Shown here piece by piece: positions 1 through 7,061 of a DNA stretch of 13,648 nt. The notes under the pieces are model-generated. The model was not told where the DNA came from, did not search any database, and saw only the letters and a program-made list of their open reading frames with translations. This DNA comes from Fusobacterium sp. (lineage in GTDB: Bacteria; Fusobacteriota; Fusobacteriia; Fusobacteriales; Fusobacteriaceae), in NCBI GenBank assembly GCA_020024915.1, contig JAHHSZ010000047.1, positions 1 to 13,648 on the forward strand, in the 5' to 3' direction. Within the stretch, counting starts at the first letter, position 1, and every line of letters begins with the position of its first letter. A program made the translations under genes and the position numbers.

Positions 1-158
1 ACTAGCTGAAGGTCTAAGAATCAAAGAAATAGCATAAAAATAAAAAGAACCATAGTAACTATGGGGATAGCTTGGTAAATATAGTTGGCTAACAAAGCAA
101 CTACTTCCCAAGAAGCTCCCACTTTAAAAGCTGAAAGCTTTAAGTGGTAGAGGTTTAC
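1..158 (+). mobile_element. Right end of an IS200/IS605-like (TnpB-bearing) element, left part outside the window
   Basis: The segment holds the last codons of a TnpB-like protein, then closely packed hairpins, ending in a long hairpin (119-147) and the sequence TTTAC at 154-158. This order (tnpB 3' end, structured tail, subterminal hairpin, short cleavage tetra/pentanucleotide) is typical of the right end of IS200/IS605 elements. I place the boundary at about 158 by analogy; the exact end is inferred. The left end, any tnpA, and most of tnpB lie outside the window, so mobility cannot be judged. An IS607-type element with TnpB is a possible alternative. Confidence 0.65.
2..37 (+). CDS. tnpB: TnpB-like RNA-guided nuclease, C-terminal fragment (5' partial)
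   Basis: Reading from base 2 gives LAEGLRIKEIA followed by TAA at 35-37. This resembles the extreme C-terminus of TnpB (OrfB) proteins, which after the last RuvC motif commonly end in an Asn-Ile-Leu-x-Glu-Gly-Leu-(Arg/Lys) stretch. TnpB is known from IS200/IS605 elements as a compact RuvC nuclease guided by omega-RNA made from the element's own 3' end. Only 11 codons are visible, so the family call rests on this short match plus the structured tail that follows, and no catalytic residue can be seen. Whether the gene upstream is intact is unknown. Confidence 0.6.
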   Translation, partial: LAEGLRIKEIA

Positions 159-205
159 AAATGGATATTTAGAATTTTTGAGTTTTTAATTTTTTTATAT
201 AAATA

Positions 206-235
206 TTGACCCGAGATAAGTGGTTATGGTATAAT
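206..235 (+). promoter_or_regulatory. secG promoter (sigma70-type, extended -10)
   Basis: TTGACC at 206-211 and TATAAT at 230-235 are separated by 18 bp, and TGG directly precedes the -10 box (extended -10). Transcription would start near 242, giving a leader of about 30 nt before the secG ATG. The promoter lies about 48 bp downstream of the inferred IS right end, so secG does not appear to depend on the element for expression. Confidence 0.8.
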
Positions 236-272
236 TTAGTAGATTATTTGAAGAATTTTTGGGAGGAATAAG

Positions 273-497
273 ATGGAAACTTTATTTACAGTTCTACTAT
301 TTATCTTTGCTATTACATTAATAGTATTAGTACTTATACAACCAGATAGGAGCCATGGAACATCTGCAAGTATGGGATTAGGAGCATCAAATACTGTGTT
401 TGGAATATCAAAAGATGGAGGGCCTTTAGCTAAAGCAACAGAAATTGTGGCGACACTATTTATTCTTAGTGCACTTTTATTATACTTAGTGAAATAA
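273..497 (+). CDS. secG: Preprotein translocase subunit SecG
   Basis: A 74-residue membrane protein with two hydrophobic segments, about residues 4-23 and 56-73. They are joined by a polar glycine-rich loop containing ASMGLGASNTVFG, the usual SecG signature region. SecG associates with SecY and SecE in the inner-membrane Sec channel and assists SecA-driven protein export. The length and two-helix layout are normal for the short SecG of low-GC bacteria. The ATG is preceded by a strong Shine-Dalgarno (GGGAGG, 261-266) with 6 bases of spacing. The gene has its own promoter (206-235) and an intrinsic terminator 8 bases after the stop, so it looks essentially monocistronic, with possible readthrough to rarA. 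Confidence 0.93.
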   Translation: METLFTVLLFIFAITLIVLVLIQPDRSHGTSASMGLGASNTVFGISKDGGPLAKATEIVATLFILSALLLYLVK

Positions 498-504
498 AGA
501 GAGA

Positions 505-532
505 GGCGTATTGAGTGCAATACGTCTTTTTT
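505..532 (+). terminator. Intrinsic terminator after secG
   Basis: A 9-bp stem (505-513 with 518-526, one G-T pair) with an AGTG tetraloop is followed directly by six T residues (527-532). It begins 8 bases after the secG stop and ends 17 bases before the rarA start. Because no clear promoter follows it, it may act as a partial (attenuating) terminator for the downstream genes. Confidence 0.9.
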
Positions 533-548
533 ATAGGTAGATGATAGA

Positions 549-1781
549 ATGATGAACAATCTTTTTGGGAATAACTATGAGAGTATGAAACCCTTAGCTG
601 TAAAATTGAGACCACAAAGTCTAGATGATTTTATAGGTCAAGAGAAGCTTTTAGGAAGTGGAGGAATACTCAGAAAACTGATAGAAAAACAGAATATATC
701 AAACTCAATTTTTTATGGACCGCCAGGATGTGGAAAAAGCTCTATAGGAGAGGTAATTTCAAAAACTACTAATAGTAATTTTGAAACTTTGAATGCAACA
801 ACAGCATCATTAAATGATTTGAGAGAGGTTGTAGAGAGAGCTAAAAAAAGTATAGAGTTTTATGGAAAAAGGACAATATTATTTTTAGATGAGATACATA
901 GATTTAATAAAACTCAACAAGATGCATTGCTATCATATTGTGAGAATGGAACTATAACTCTTATTGGAGCAACAACTGAAAATCCATATTATAGTTTGAA
1001 TAATGCTCTATTATCAAGAGTTATGATATTTGAATTCAAGGCTTTGACAAGAGAGGATATAAGGAAGATTTTAAAAAGAGGGATAGAGAAGTTATCTTTA
1101 ACTGATGTAAGTGATAATATAATAGAGTGTATCTTAGATATTTCTCAAGGAGATAGTAGAATAGCTTTAAATTATTTAGAGCTGTATAAGAATAGTTGTG
1201 CTGATTTACAAGTTGATGAGATCTTGGAGATATTTAAAACTAGACAAGCTTCCTATCATAAAGAAGAGGATAAATATAATTTAATATCAGCCCTAATAAA
1301 GAGTATGAGAGGAAGTGATCCTGATTCAGCTCTATATTGGTTGGGGAGATTGTTGGCTGGTGGAGAGGATCCAAGATATATAGCGAGACGACTTGTAATA
1401 CATGCAAGTGAAGATATAGGAATGGCTAATCCAGAGGCAATGTTAATAGCTAATAGTGCTATGATGGCAAGTGAGAGAATAGGTATGCCAGAGATTAGAA
1501 TAGTACTAGCACAGGCTGTTGTGTACATAGCTATTTCTACCAAAAGCAACTCTTGTTATATGGGAATAAATAAGGCATTGGAAGATATAGAGAAGGGTGA
1601 TTTAGAGGCAGTACCACCAACTATTGGTCACAATGCAAAGGGATATAGATATCCACATGACTATTTAGGGAATTTCATAAAGCAGAAATATACAAATAAG
1701 AGTAGGAGTTATTATGTTCCTGGAGATAATAAAAATGAAAAACTTATAAAAGAAAGATTAGAAAAACTATGGAAAAAATAA
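549..1781 (+). CDS. rarA: Replication-associated recombination protein A (RarA/MgsA, AAA+ ATPase)
   Basis: RarA (MgsA, YcaJ; the WRNIP1/Mgs1 family) is a clamp-loader-like AAA+ ATPase that acts at stalled replication forks and single-stranded DNA gaps. The 410-residue protein opens with the family-typical LFGNNY...PLAVKLRPQSLDDFIGQ. It shows Walker A GPPGCGKSS (57-65), Walker B/DEIHRF (114-119), sensor 1 region GATTENP (140-146) and an arginine-finger LLSRV (154-158). The C-terminal tetramerisation part carries GGEDPRYIARRLV and the late GYRYPHDY motif. The chosen ATG at 549 is followed immediately by a second ATG at 552. The ribosome site is poor (AGGTAG, 535-540), so the start could be either. 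Its stop is 12 bp from hisS, suggesting cotranscription with hisS and aspS. Confidence 0.95.
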   Translation: MMNNLFGNNYESMKPLAVKLRPQSLDDFIGQEKLLGSGGILRKLIEKQNISNSIFYGPPGCGKSSIGEVISKTTNSNFETLNATTASLNDLREVVERAKKSIEFYGKRTILFLDEIHRFNKTQQDALLSYCENGTITLIGATTENPYYSLNNALLSRVMIFEFKALTREDIRKILKRGIEKLSLTDVSDNIIECILDISQGDSRIALNYLELYKNSCADLQVDEILEIFKTRQASYHKEEDKYNLISALIKSMRGSDPDSALYWLGRLLAGGEDPRYIARRLVIHASEDIGMANPEAMLIANSAMMASERIGMPEIRIVLAQAVVYIAISTKSNSCYMGINKALEDIEKGDLEAVPPTIGHNAKGYRYPHDYLGNFIKQKYTNKSRSYYVPGDNKNEKLIKERLEKLWKK

Positions 1782-1793
1782 AGAGGTGAGAAA

Positions 1794-3035
1794 ATGAAAC
1801 TTATAAAAGCTGCTAGGGGAACTAAAGATATATTTGGAGAAGAAGCTGTTAAATATACATATATCTCTAAAATAGCTCAAGAGATTTTTGAGAGTTATGG
1901 ATATACATATATAAAGACTCCAATATTTGAAGAAACAGATCTTTTTAAAAGAGGAATTGGAGAGGGAACAGATGTAGTAGAGAAAGAGATGTATACTTTT
2001 AAAGATAGAGGAGATAGAAGTTTAACATTGAGACCAGAAAATACAGCATCTGTAGTAAGATCATATTTAGAGAATGCTATTTATGGAAAAGAAGATGTTA
2101 CAAAGTACTACTATAACGGATCTATGTTCAGATATGAGAGACCTCAAGCAGGAAGACAAAGAGAATTTAATCAGATAGGGGTTGAAGTTTTAGGTGAGAG
2201 TTCACCTATATTAGATGCAGAGGTTATAGCAATGAGTTACTCTCTATTAGAAAAGTTAGGGATCAGTGACTTAGAAGTTCATATTAACTCTGTTGGAACA
2301 AATGTTTCACGTACAAAATATAGAGAGAATCTGTTAAATTTCTTAGAACCAATAAAAGAGGAGCTTTGTGAAGATTGTAGAATGAGAATGGAAAAAAATC
2401 CATTGAGAGTACTAGATTGTAAAGTTGACAAATGTAAAGAGTTGACTAAGGAGGCTCCAAGTATAATAGATTCTCTTACAGAAGAGGAGAGAGCTCACTA
2501 TGAAACAGTAAAAAAATATTTGAATATTTTTGGAGTGAAGTATGTTGAAGATTCAAGACTTGTTAGAGGTTTAGACTACTATTCAAGTACAGTGTATGAG
2601 ATAATAACAAATAAATTAGGAGCTCAAGGAACTGTATTGGGTGGAGGAAGATATGATAATCTATTAAAGCAGTTAGGCGATAAAGATATCCCAGCAGTTG
2701 GATTTGCAGCTGGGGTAGAAAGAATGATGATGTTATTAGAAGATTATCCTAAGAATAATCCAGATGTATATGTAGCTTGGTTAGGAGAGAATACGCAGGA
2801 ATTTGGACTGAAAGTTGCAAAGATTTTAAGAGATAATAAAATAAAAACTTTTGTTGATTTCAACGCTAAAGGAATGAAGTCTCATATGAAAAAAGCAGAT
2901 AAACTAAATGTTAAATATTGCATAATAGTAGGAGAAGATGAGATGAATAAAGATGTAATAGTCTTAAAAAATTTCAATGCAAGAACACAAGAGGAAATGA
3001 GTTTAGAAAAAGCAATTGAAATAATAAAAAAATAG
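1794..3035 (+). CDS. hisS: Histidine--tRNA ligase (HisRS, class II)
   Basis: This enzyme charges tRNA-His with histidine using ATP, in the cytoplasm. The 413-residue protein has the normal bacterial HisRS length. Visible motifs are the N-terminal ARGTKDIFGEE, class II motif 2 MFRYERPQAGRQREFNQ (111-127), the histidine-specific LVRGLDYY (256-263) and motif 3 GGGRYDNLL (283-291) leading to AVGFAAGVERM. From about residue 325 an alpha/beta anticodon-binding domain follows. The ATG has an AGAGGTG ribosome site about 6 bases upstream. Spacings are 12 bp to rarA and 22 bp to aspS, so the three are probably one operon. The hisS-aspS pair is conserved widely in low-GC bacteria. No T-box leader is present. 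Confidence 0.97.
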   Translation: MKLIKAARGTKDIFGEEAVKYTYISKIAQEIFESYGYTYIKTPIFEETDLFKRGIGEGTDVVEKEMYTFKDRGDRSLTLRPENTASVVRSYLENAIYGKEDVTKYYYNGSMFRYERPQAGRQREFNQIGVEVLGESSPILDAEVIAMSYSLLEKLGISDLEVHINSVGTNVSRTKYRENLLNFLEPIKEELCEDCRMRMEKNPLRVLDCKVDKCKELTKEAPSIIDSLTEEERAHYETVKKYLNIFGVKYVEDSRLVRGLDYYSSTVYEIITNKLGAQGTVLGGGRYDNLLKQLGDKDIPAVGFAAGVERMMMLLEDYPKNNPDVYVAWLGENTQEFGLKVAKILRDNKIKTFVDFNAKGMKSHMKKADKLNVKYCIIVGEDEMNKDVIVLKNFNARTQEEMSLEKAIEIIKK

Positions 3036-3057
3036 ATATATTAAGGAGAGGGTAAAA

Positions 3058-4857
3058 ATGATTTACAGGACTCATAATCTTGGTGAGTTGAGAAAAGAAA
3101 ACATAGGACAAACTGTTACACTTTCTGGTTGGGTAGATACAACTAGAGACCTAGGAGGATTAACTTTTGTTGATTTAAGAGATAGAGAGGGAAAAACTCA
3201 AGTTGTATTTGATATAGAAGTAGCTCCAAAAGAGATAGTTGAACAAGCTCAAAAATTGAGAAATGAAACAGTTATAAGAGTAGTTGGAATTGTAAAAGAG
3301 AGACAGAGTAAAAATATGAATATTCCTACTGGAGAGATTGAAGTATTTGCAACAGAACTTACAATTTTAAATAACTGTGATGTATTACCATTCCAGATTA
3401 CTGGAACTGAAGATAATTTAAATGAAAATATCAGATTAAAATATAGATATTTAGATATTAGAAGACCAAAAATGTTAAATAATCTTAGAATGAGACATAA
3501 GATGATAATGGCAATTAGAAACTATATGGACCAAGAGGGATTTATAGATGTTGATACACCATTATTAAATAAATCAACTCCAGAGGGAGCAAGAGATTTC
3601 TTAGTACCTTGTAGAATAAATCCAGGAACTTTTTATGCTTTACCTCAATCACCACAACTCTTCAAACAGTTATTAATGATAGGTGGAGTAGAGAGATATT
3701 TCCAAATAGCAAAATGCTTTAGAGATGAAGATTTGAGAGCAGATAGACAGTTTGAGTTCACTCAATTAGATGTTGAGATGTCATTTGTAGAGATGGATGA
3801 TGTTATGAATACGATAGAGGGATTAGCTAAAAATGTATTCACAGCAATTACTGGAGAGAGTGCAGATTACAAATTCCCAAGAATGTCTTATGCAGAAGCT
3901 ATGTCAAGATTTGGTTCTGATAAACCAGATGTAAGATTTGGAGTTGAGTTAAAAGATTTAACAGATATTGCTAAAACTTGTGGTTTTAAAGCATTTAAAG
4001 ATGTTGCTGAAAATGGCGGATTAGTAAAATGTATAACGGCTCCAAAAGCTTTTGAAAAATTCTCAAGAAAAGTATTAGGAGAGTATGAAGAGTACGCTAA
4101 GAGATATTTCGGAGCAAAGGGAATGGCTTATGTAAAAATAGCTGAAGATGGAAGTATAACTTCTCCAATAGCTAAATTTTTCTCTGAAGAAGAGATGGCA
4201 AACATAGTAAAAGTTGCTGAAGCAAACCCAGGAGATGTAATCTTAATAATAGCTGATAAAGCTAAAGTTGTATATGGTGCTTTAGGAGCTATGAGACTTA
4301 GAATAGGAAAAGAGTTAGATTTAATAAACAATAATGAATTTAAATTCCTATGGGTAGTTGATTTTCCAATGTTTACTTATGATGAAGAAGAGGGAAGATA
4401 CAAGGCTGAGCACCACCCATTCACTTCGATAAAAGCTGACGATATGGAAGCTTTCTTAGATGGACAGACAGAAAATATCAGAACAAATACTTATGATATG
4501 GTATTAAATGGATTTGAGATTGGAGGAGGTTCTATAAGAATCTTTAATCCTGAAATTCAGAACAAAGTTTTTGAAAGATTAGGCTTATCTTATGAAGAGG
4601 CTAGAGAGAAATTTGGTTTCTTTGTAGATGCGTTTAAATATGGAGCACCACCTCATGGAGGACTTGCGTTTGGAATTGATAGATGGTTAATGGTAATGTT
4701 AAAAGAAGCTTCAATAAGAGAAGTTATTCCATTCCCAAAAACTAATAAAGGTCAATGTTTAATGTCAGAAGCACCTAATTTTGTTGACAAATCTCAATTA
4801 GATGAGTTAAATATTGATATAGTAATAAAAAATGATGAAGAAATAGAAAAAAAATAA
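3058..4857 (+). CDS. aspS: Aspartate--tRNA ligase (AspRS, bacterial type, class II)
   Basis: This enzyme attaches aspartate to tRNA-Asp. The 599-residue protein has the full bacterial architecture: an N-terminal OB-fold anticodon-binding domain (about 1-105), a class II core with motif 2 FRDEDLRADRQFEFTQ (221-236), the bacteria-specific GAD insertion (about 285-410), and motif 3 FGIDRW (538-543). The start has a strong AAGGAG ribosome site (3043-3048). Whether the enzyme is discriminating or also charges tRNA-Asn cannot be decided from what I can see, since that depends on whether the genome has asnS or gatCAB. No convincing terminator follows the stop, so transcripts may run into the 6S RNA region, which has its own promoter. 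Confidence 0.97.
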   Translation: MIYRTHNLGELRKENIGQTVTLSGWVDTTRDLGGLTFVDLRDREGKTQVVFDIEVAPKEIVEQAQKLRNETVIRVVGIVKERQSKNMNIPTGEIEVFATELTILNNCDVLPFQITGTEDNLNENIRLKYRYLDIRRPKMLNNLRMRHKMIMAIRNYMDQEGFIDVDTPLLNKSTPEGARDFLVPCRINPGTFYALPQSPQLFKQLLMIGGVERYFQIAKCFRDEDLRADRQFEFTQLDVEMSFVEMDDVMNTIEGLAKNVFTAITGESADYKFPRMSYAEAMSRFGSDKPDVRFGVELKDLTDIAKTCGFKAFKDVAENGGLVKCITAPKAFEKFSRKVLGEYEEYAKRYFGAKGMAYVKIAEDGSITSPIAKFFSEEEMANIVKVAEANPGDVILIIADKAKVVYGALGAMRLRIGKELDLINNNEFKFLWVVDFPMFTYDEEEGRYKAEHHPFTSIKADDMEAFLDGQTENIRTNTYDMVLNGFEIGGGSIRIFNPEIQNKVFERLGLSYEEAREKFGFFVDAFKYGAPPHGGLAFGIDRWLMVMLKEASIREVIPFPKTNKGQCLMSEAPNFVDKSQLDELNIDIVIKNDEEIEKK

Positions 4858-4880
4858 AAAAATAAATTTAAGATTAATAC

Positions 4881-4909
4881 TTGAAAATTTTATAAATAAG
4901 TGATATAAT
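4881..4909 (+). promoter_or_regulatory. Promoter of the 6S-like RNA
   Basis: TTGAAA (4881-4886) and a perfect TATAAT (4904-4909) with the ideal 17-bp spacer. Transcription would start at about 4916-4917, two or three bases before the 5' arm of the closing stem (4919). The match of promoter start to structure start supports an independently transcribed RNA. Confidence 0.87.
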
Positions 4910-4916
4910 TTCCTTA

Positions 4917-5140
4917 ATAAGAATAGTGTCTGACCTACTTGTTATTTCTTGAGGTTTTGGGCCTAATGTCGTCATGGGGTTGGCGCTGCTTTCAGTAGCT
5001 CAGCAAAGTCACGAATAGCTTAGAGCTTAGGTTGATTACGGACTCTGTATGCTGTTAGTAACTGACTACCACTTATGGTTTTGGCGACTAAAACTGTATT
5101 GAAGACGGTAGGTTGGAGCTTTTCTTTGGGACTTAGTCCC
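4917..5140 (+). ncRNA. ssrS: 6S RNA (RNA polymerase-binding regulatory RNA), putative
   Basis: 6S RNA mimics an open promoter, binds sigma70-RNA polymerase in stationary phase and is released by copying a short product RNA. Bases 4919-4938 pair with 5108-5126 in a 19-pair closing stem with one T-T mismatch and one bulged G. A bubble follows (about 4939-4967 against 5089-5107), then an irregular rod: 4968-4971 with 5085-5088, a CATGGG/CTTATG helix, and further small helices (CAGT/ACTG, CAGCA/TGCTG, AGTC/GACT). Total length is about 210 nt before the terminator hairpin. Consensus promoter, terminator, size and rod-with-bubble shape all fit 6S RNA, as does the position after aspS, which I recall for B. 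subtilis 6S-1. The fold was done by hand. Other structured RNAs are less likely, but the family is not confirmed by a covariance search. Confidence 0.75.
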
Positions 5141-5148
5141 TTTTTTTT
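5128..5148 (+). terminator. Intrinsic terminator of the 6S-like RNA
   Basis: GGGAC (5128-5132), loop TTA, GTCCC (5136-5140), then eight T residues (5141-5148). The stem is short but G+C-rich and starts two bases after the closing stem of the RNA. The remaining sequence to the argS start (5149-5198) is AT-rich. A TATAGT at 5174-5179 could be an argS -10 box, but no convincing -35 accompanies it. Confidence 0.8.
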
Positions 5149-5183
5149 ATTTATTTAAAAAAATGTCACAAAATATAGTTAAA

Positions 5184-5201
5184 AGAAGGTGAAATAAAGT
5201 G
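5184..5201 (+). promoter_or_regulatory. argS ribosome-binding site and GTG start
   Basis: AGAAGGTG (5184-5191) stands 7 bases before GTG (5199-5201). This decides the start, because there is no ATG in frame nearby before the conserved N-terminal domain begins (HIIEKEIGRIFEE). Confidence 0.75.
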
Positions 5202-6911
5202 CATATTATTGAGAAAGAGATAGGTAGAATATTTGAAGAAACAGTTAAAAGACTTTATCCAGATAAAGAGTTAAAAAAAATAGATGTATCAGTGGCTACT
5301 AATGAAAAGTTTGGGGATTTTCAAACAAACTTTGCTATGATGAACTCTAAAATAATAGGTAATAATCCAAGAGCAATAGCACAAGAGATAGTTGATAATT
5401 TAGTTGAGAATAATGTAATTGAGAGATTAGAGATAGCTGGACCAGGATTTATAAATATATTCTTAAAGAATGAATATTTAGGTGAATTACTGAAAAAATC
5501 AAGAGCTGAAAAGTATGATTTTTCGTTCTTAAATAGAGAGGGAGATGTAGTGATAGATTTCTCTTCTCCTAATATAGCTAAGAGAATGCATATAGGACAT
5601 CTACGTTCTACAATAATAGGTGACTCTATAGCGAGAATATACAGATATTTAGGTTACAATGTAGTTGCCGACAACCATATAGGAGATTGGGGAACTCAAT
5701 TTGGAAAACTTATAATAGGTTATAGAAGATGGCTTGATAAAGAAGCTTATAAAGTAAATGCTATTGAAGAGCTAGAAAGAGTTTATGTGGAGTTTACTAA
5801 ACAAGCTGAAGAGCGTCCAGAGTTAGAAGAGGAAGCAAGACTTGAACTTAAAAAGTTACAAGATGGAGATGAAGAGAACTTTGCTCTATGGAAAGAGTTT
5901 ATAAAAGTGTCTTTAGATGAGTATGAGAAACTATATGGAAGATTAGATGTACACTTTGACACTTATTATGGAGAGTCTTTTTACCATGATATGATGCAAG
6001 GTGTAGTTGAGGAGTTAATAGAGAAAAGTATAGCAGTAGAAGATGATGGAGCAAAGGTTGTATTTTTCCCAGAAGAAGATAATCTATTCCCATGTATAGT
6101 TCAGAAGAAAGATGGGGCTTTCCTATACTCAACTTCTGATATAGCAACTGTTAAATTTAGAAAAGATAACTACAATATAAACAAGATAATCTACTTAACA
6201 GATGAAAGACAGCAAGATCACTTCAAACAGTTCTTTAAAATAACTGATATGTTAGGTTGGGAAGTTCCTAAGCATCATATTTGGTTTGGTATTATGAGAT
6301 TTGCTGATGGTGTGTTCTCTACAAGAAAAGGTAATGTAATTAGACTTGAGCAACTTATGGACGAAGGAAAGAAAAGAGCTTATGATATAGTTAATGAAAA
6401 AAATCCAGAGTTGTCAGAAGTTGAAAAGGAGAATATATCTGAAATAGTTGGAGTTGGAGCTATTAAATATGCTGACTTATCACAAAATAGACAGAGTCCA
6501 ATAATATTTGAATGGGATAAAATATTGAGCTTTGAAGGAAATACAGCACCATATCTTCAATACTCTTACGCAAGAATTCAATCGATATTGAGAAAAGCAA
6601 ACTCTGAAGGAAAAACGATAGATTATAGCAAAGAGATAGTTATAAAAGATAGACAGGAGAAGGCACTAGCTAATCACATAGCAGCATTCCCAATGGTTGT
6701 AATCAAAGCTTCTGAAACATTTAGACCAAATATAATAGCTGACTATTTATTTGAATTATCTAAGAAATTTAATAGTTTCTATAATAGTTGCCCTATTCTT
6801 AACCAAGAGGATGAGATTTTATTCTCAAGGGGATTACTTGCTAAGATAGCTGGTGAAACTATAAAAGATGGACTGGATTTACTAGGAATAAAAACTTTAG
6901 ATAGAATGTAA
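5199..6911 (+). CDS. argS: Arginine--tRNA ligase (ArgRS, class I)
   Basis: This enzyme charges tRNA-Arg with arginine; like other ArgRS it needs the tRNA for amino-acid activation. The 570-residue protein has an N-terminal additional domain (about 1-90) and the class I signature HIGH (131-134) in NIAKRMHIGHLRSTIIGDS. The KMSKS-equivalent loop is STRKGNV (374-380), which as in many bacterial ArgRS lacks the canonical lysine pair. A C-terminal DALR anticodon-binding domain (about 455-570) ends in the family-typical LLGIKTLDRM. Translation begins at GTG. The gene lies downstream of the 6S-like RNA terminator and ends at its own intrinsic terminator (6922-6964), so it is probably a single-gene unit with a weak or unrecognised promoter. 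Arginine codons in the window are nearly all AGA. Confidence 0.96.
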   Translation: MHIIEKEIGRIFEETVKRLYPDKELKKIDVSVATNEKFGDFQTNFAMMNSKIIGNNPRAIAQEIVDNLVENNVIERLEIAGPGFINIFLKNEYLGELLKKSRAEKYDFSFLNREGDVVIDFSSPNIAKRMHIGHLRSTIIGDSIARIYRYLGYNVVADNHIGDWGTQFGKLIIGYRRWLDKEAYKVNAIEELERVYVEFTKQAEERPELEEEARLELKKLQDGDEENFALWKEFIKVSLDEYEKLYGRLDVHFDTYYGESFYHDMMQGVVEELIEKSIAVEDDGAKVVFFPEEDNLFPCIVQKKDGAFLYSTSDIATVKFRKDNYNINKIIYLTDERQQDHFKQFFKITDMLGWEVPKHHIWFGIMRFADGVFSTRKGNVIRLEQLMDEGKKRAYDIVNEKNPELSEVEKENISEIVGVGAIKYADLSQNRQSPIIFEWDKILSFEGNTAPYLQYSYARIQSILRKANSEGKTIDYSKEIVIKDRQEKALANHIAAFPMVVIKASETFRPNIIADYLFELSKKFNSFYNSCPILNQEDEILFSRGLLAKIAGETIKDGLDLLGIKTLDRM

Positions 6912-6921
6912 GAATATACAG

Positions 6922-6964
6922 ACTACACCTAATATTTTAAAATAGAGGGTGTAGTTTTTATTTT
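6922..6964 (+). terminator. Intrinsic terminator after argS
   Basis: ACTACACC (6922-6929) pairs with GGTGTAGT (6948-6955), extended by a T-G pair, around an AT-rich loop that can itself pair (TATTTT/AAAATA). The T-rich run 6955-6964 follows. It begins 10 bases after the argS stop and separates argS from the promoter of the next gene. Confidence 0.82.
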
Positions 6965-6993
6965 AAAAAGTTTTTGTATAAAAGGAAGTTAAC

Positions 6994-7022
6994 TTGTAAA
7001 TTAAGATATTATCAAGTATAAT
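6994..7022 (+). promoter_or_regulatory. Promoter of the AlbA_2-domain gene
   Basis: TTGTAA (6994-6999) and TATAAT (7017-7022) are separated by 17 bp, predicting a start near 7029 and a leader of about 33 nt. The GAGGAG ribosome site at 7051-7056 lies 5 bases before the ATG. Confidence 0.75.
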
Positions 7023-7061
7023 AGACATAAAGTATTACTAGTAAGGGTAAGAGGAGAATTT

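Larger units (their letters stand above)
1..178 (+). ncRNA. Putative TnpB omega-RNA (reRNA): scaffold plus guide; 5' end open
   Basis: Four stems can be drawn by hand. Stem 1 is 50-55 with 59-64 (6 bp, loop TAA). Stem 2 is 71-75 with 108-112 and encloses stem 3, 82-87 with 98-103 (6 bp). Stem 4 is 119-124 with 142-147, continuing as 127-132 with 136-141 (12 bp, two-base bulge, GAA loop). A possible pseudoknot pairs 62-66 with 117-121. In known TnpB systems the scaffold overlaps the tnpB 3' end, runs to the element's right end, and the guide is the flanking DNA just beyond it. By that logic the guide starts near 159, and I mark 20 nt to 178. The 5' end and exact guide start are inferred. Confidence 0.55.

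Noticed and set aside
511..537. Promoter for rarA using TTGAGT (511) and TATAGG (532)
   Set aside because: The spacing is 15 bp, the boxes are poor, and both overlap the terminator hairpin and T-run.
236..559. Minus-strand frame opposite secG
   Set aside because: It covers the secG promoter, gene and terminator in reverse, and its product looks like a shadow translation.
5151..5179. argS promoter with -10 TATAGT at 5174
   Set aside because: The -10 is imperfect and the matching -35 (TTATTT) is unconvincing in such AT-rich sequence, so it was not listed.
4858..5198. T-box leader for argS, or tmRNA/RNase P/SRP RNA
   Set aside because: There is no T-box consensus, no tRNA-like CCA end or tag frame, and no RNase P or SRP core motifs. 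The terminator ends the RNA before argS, and the rod-with-bubble fold fits 6S RNA better.
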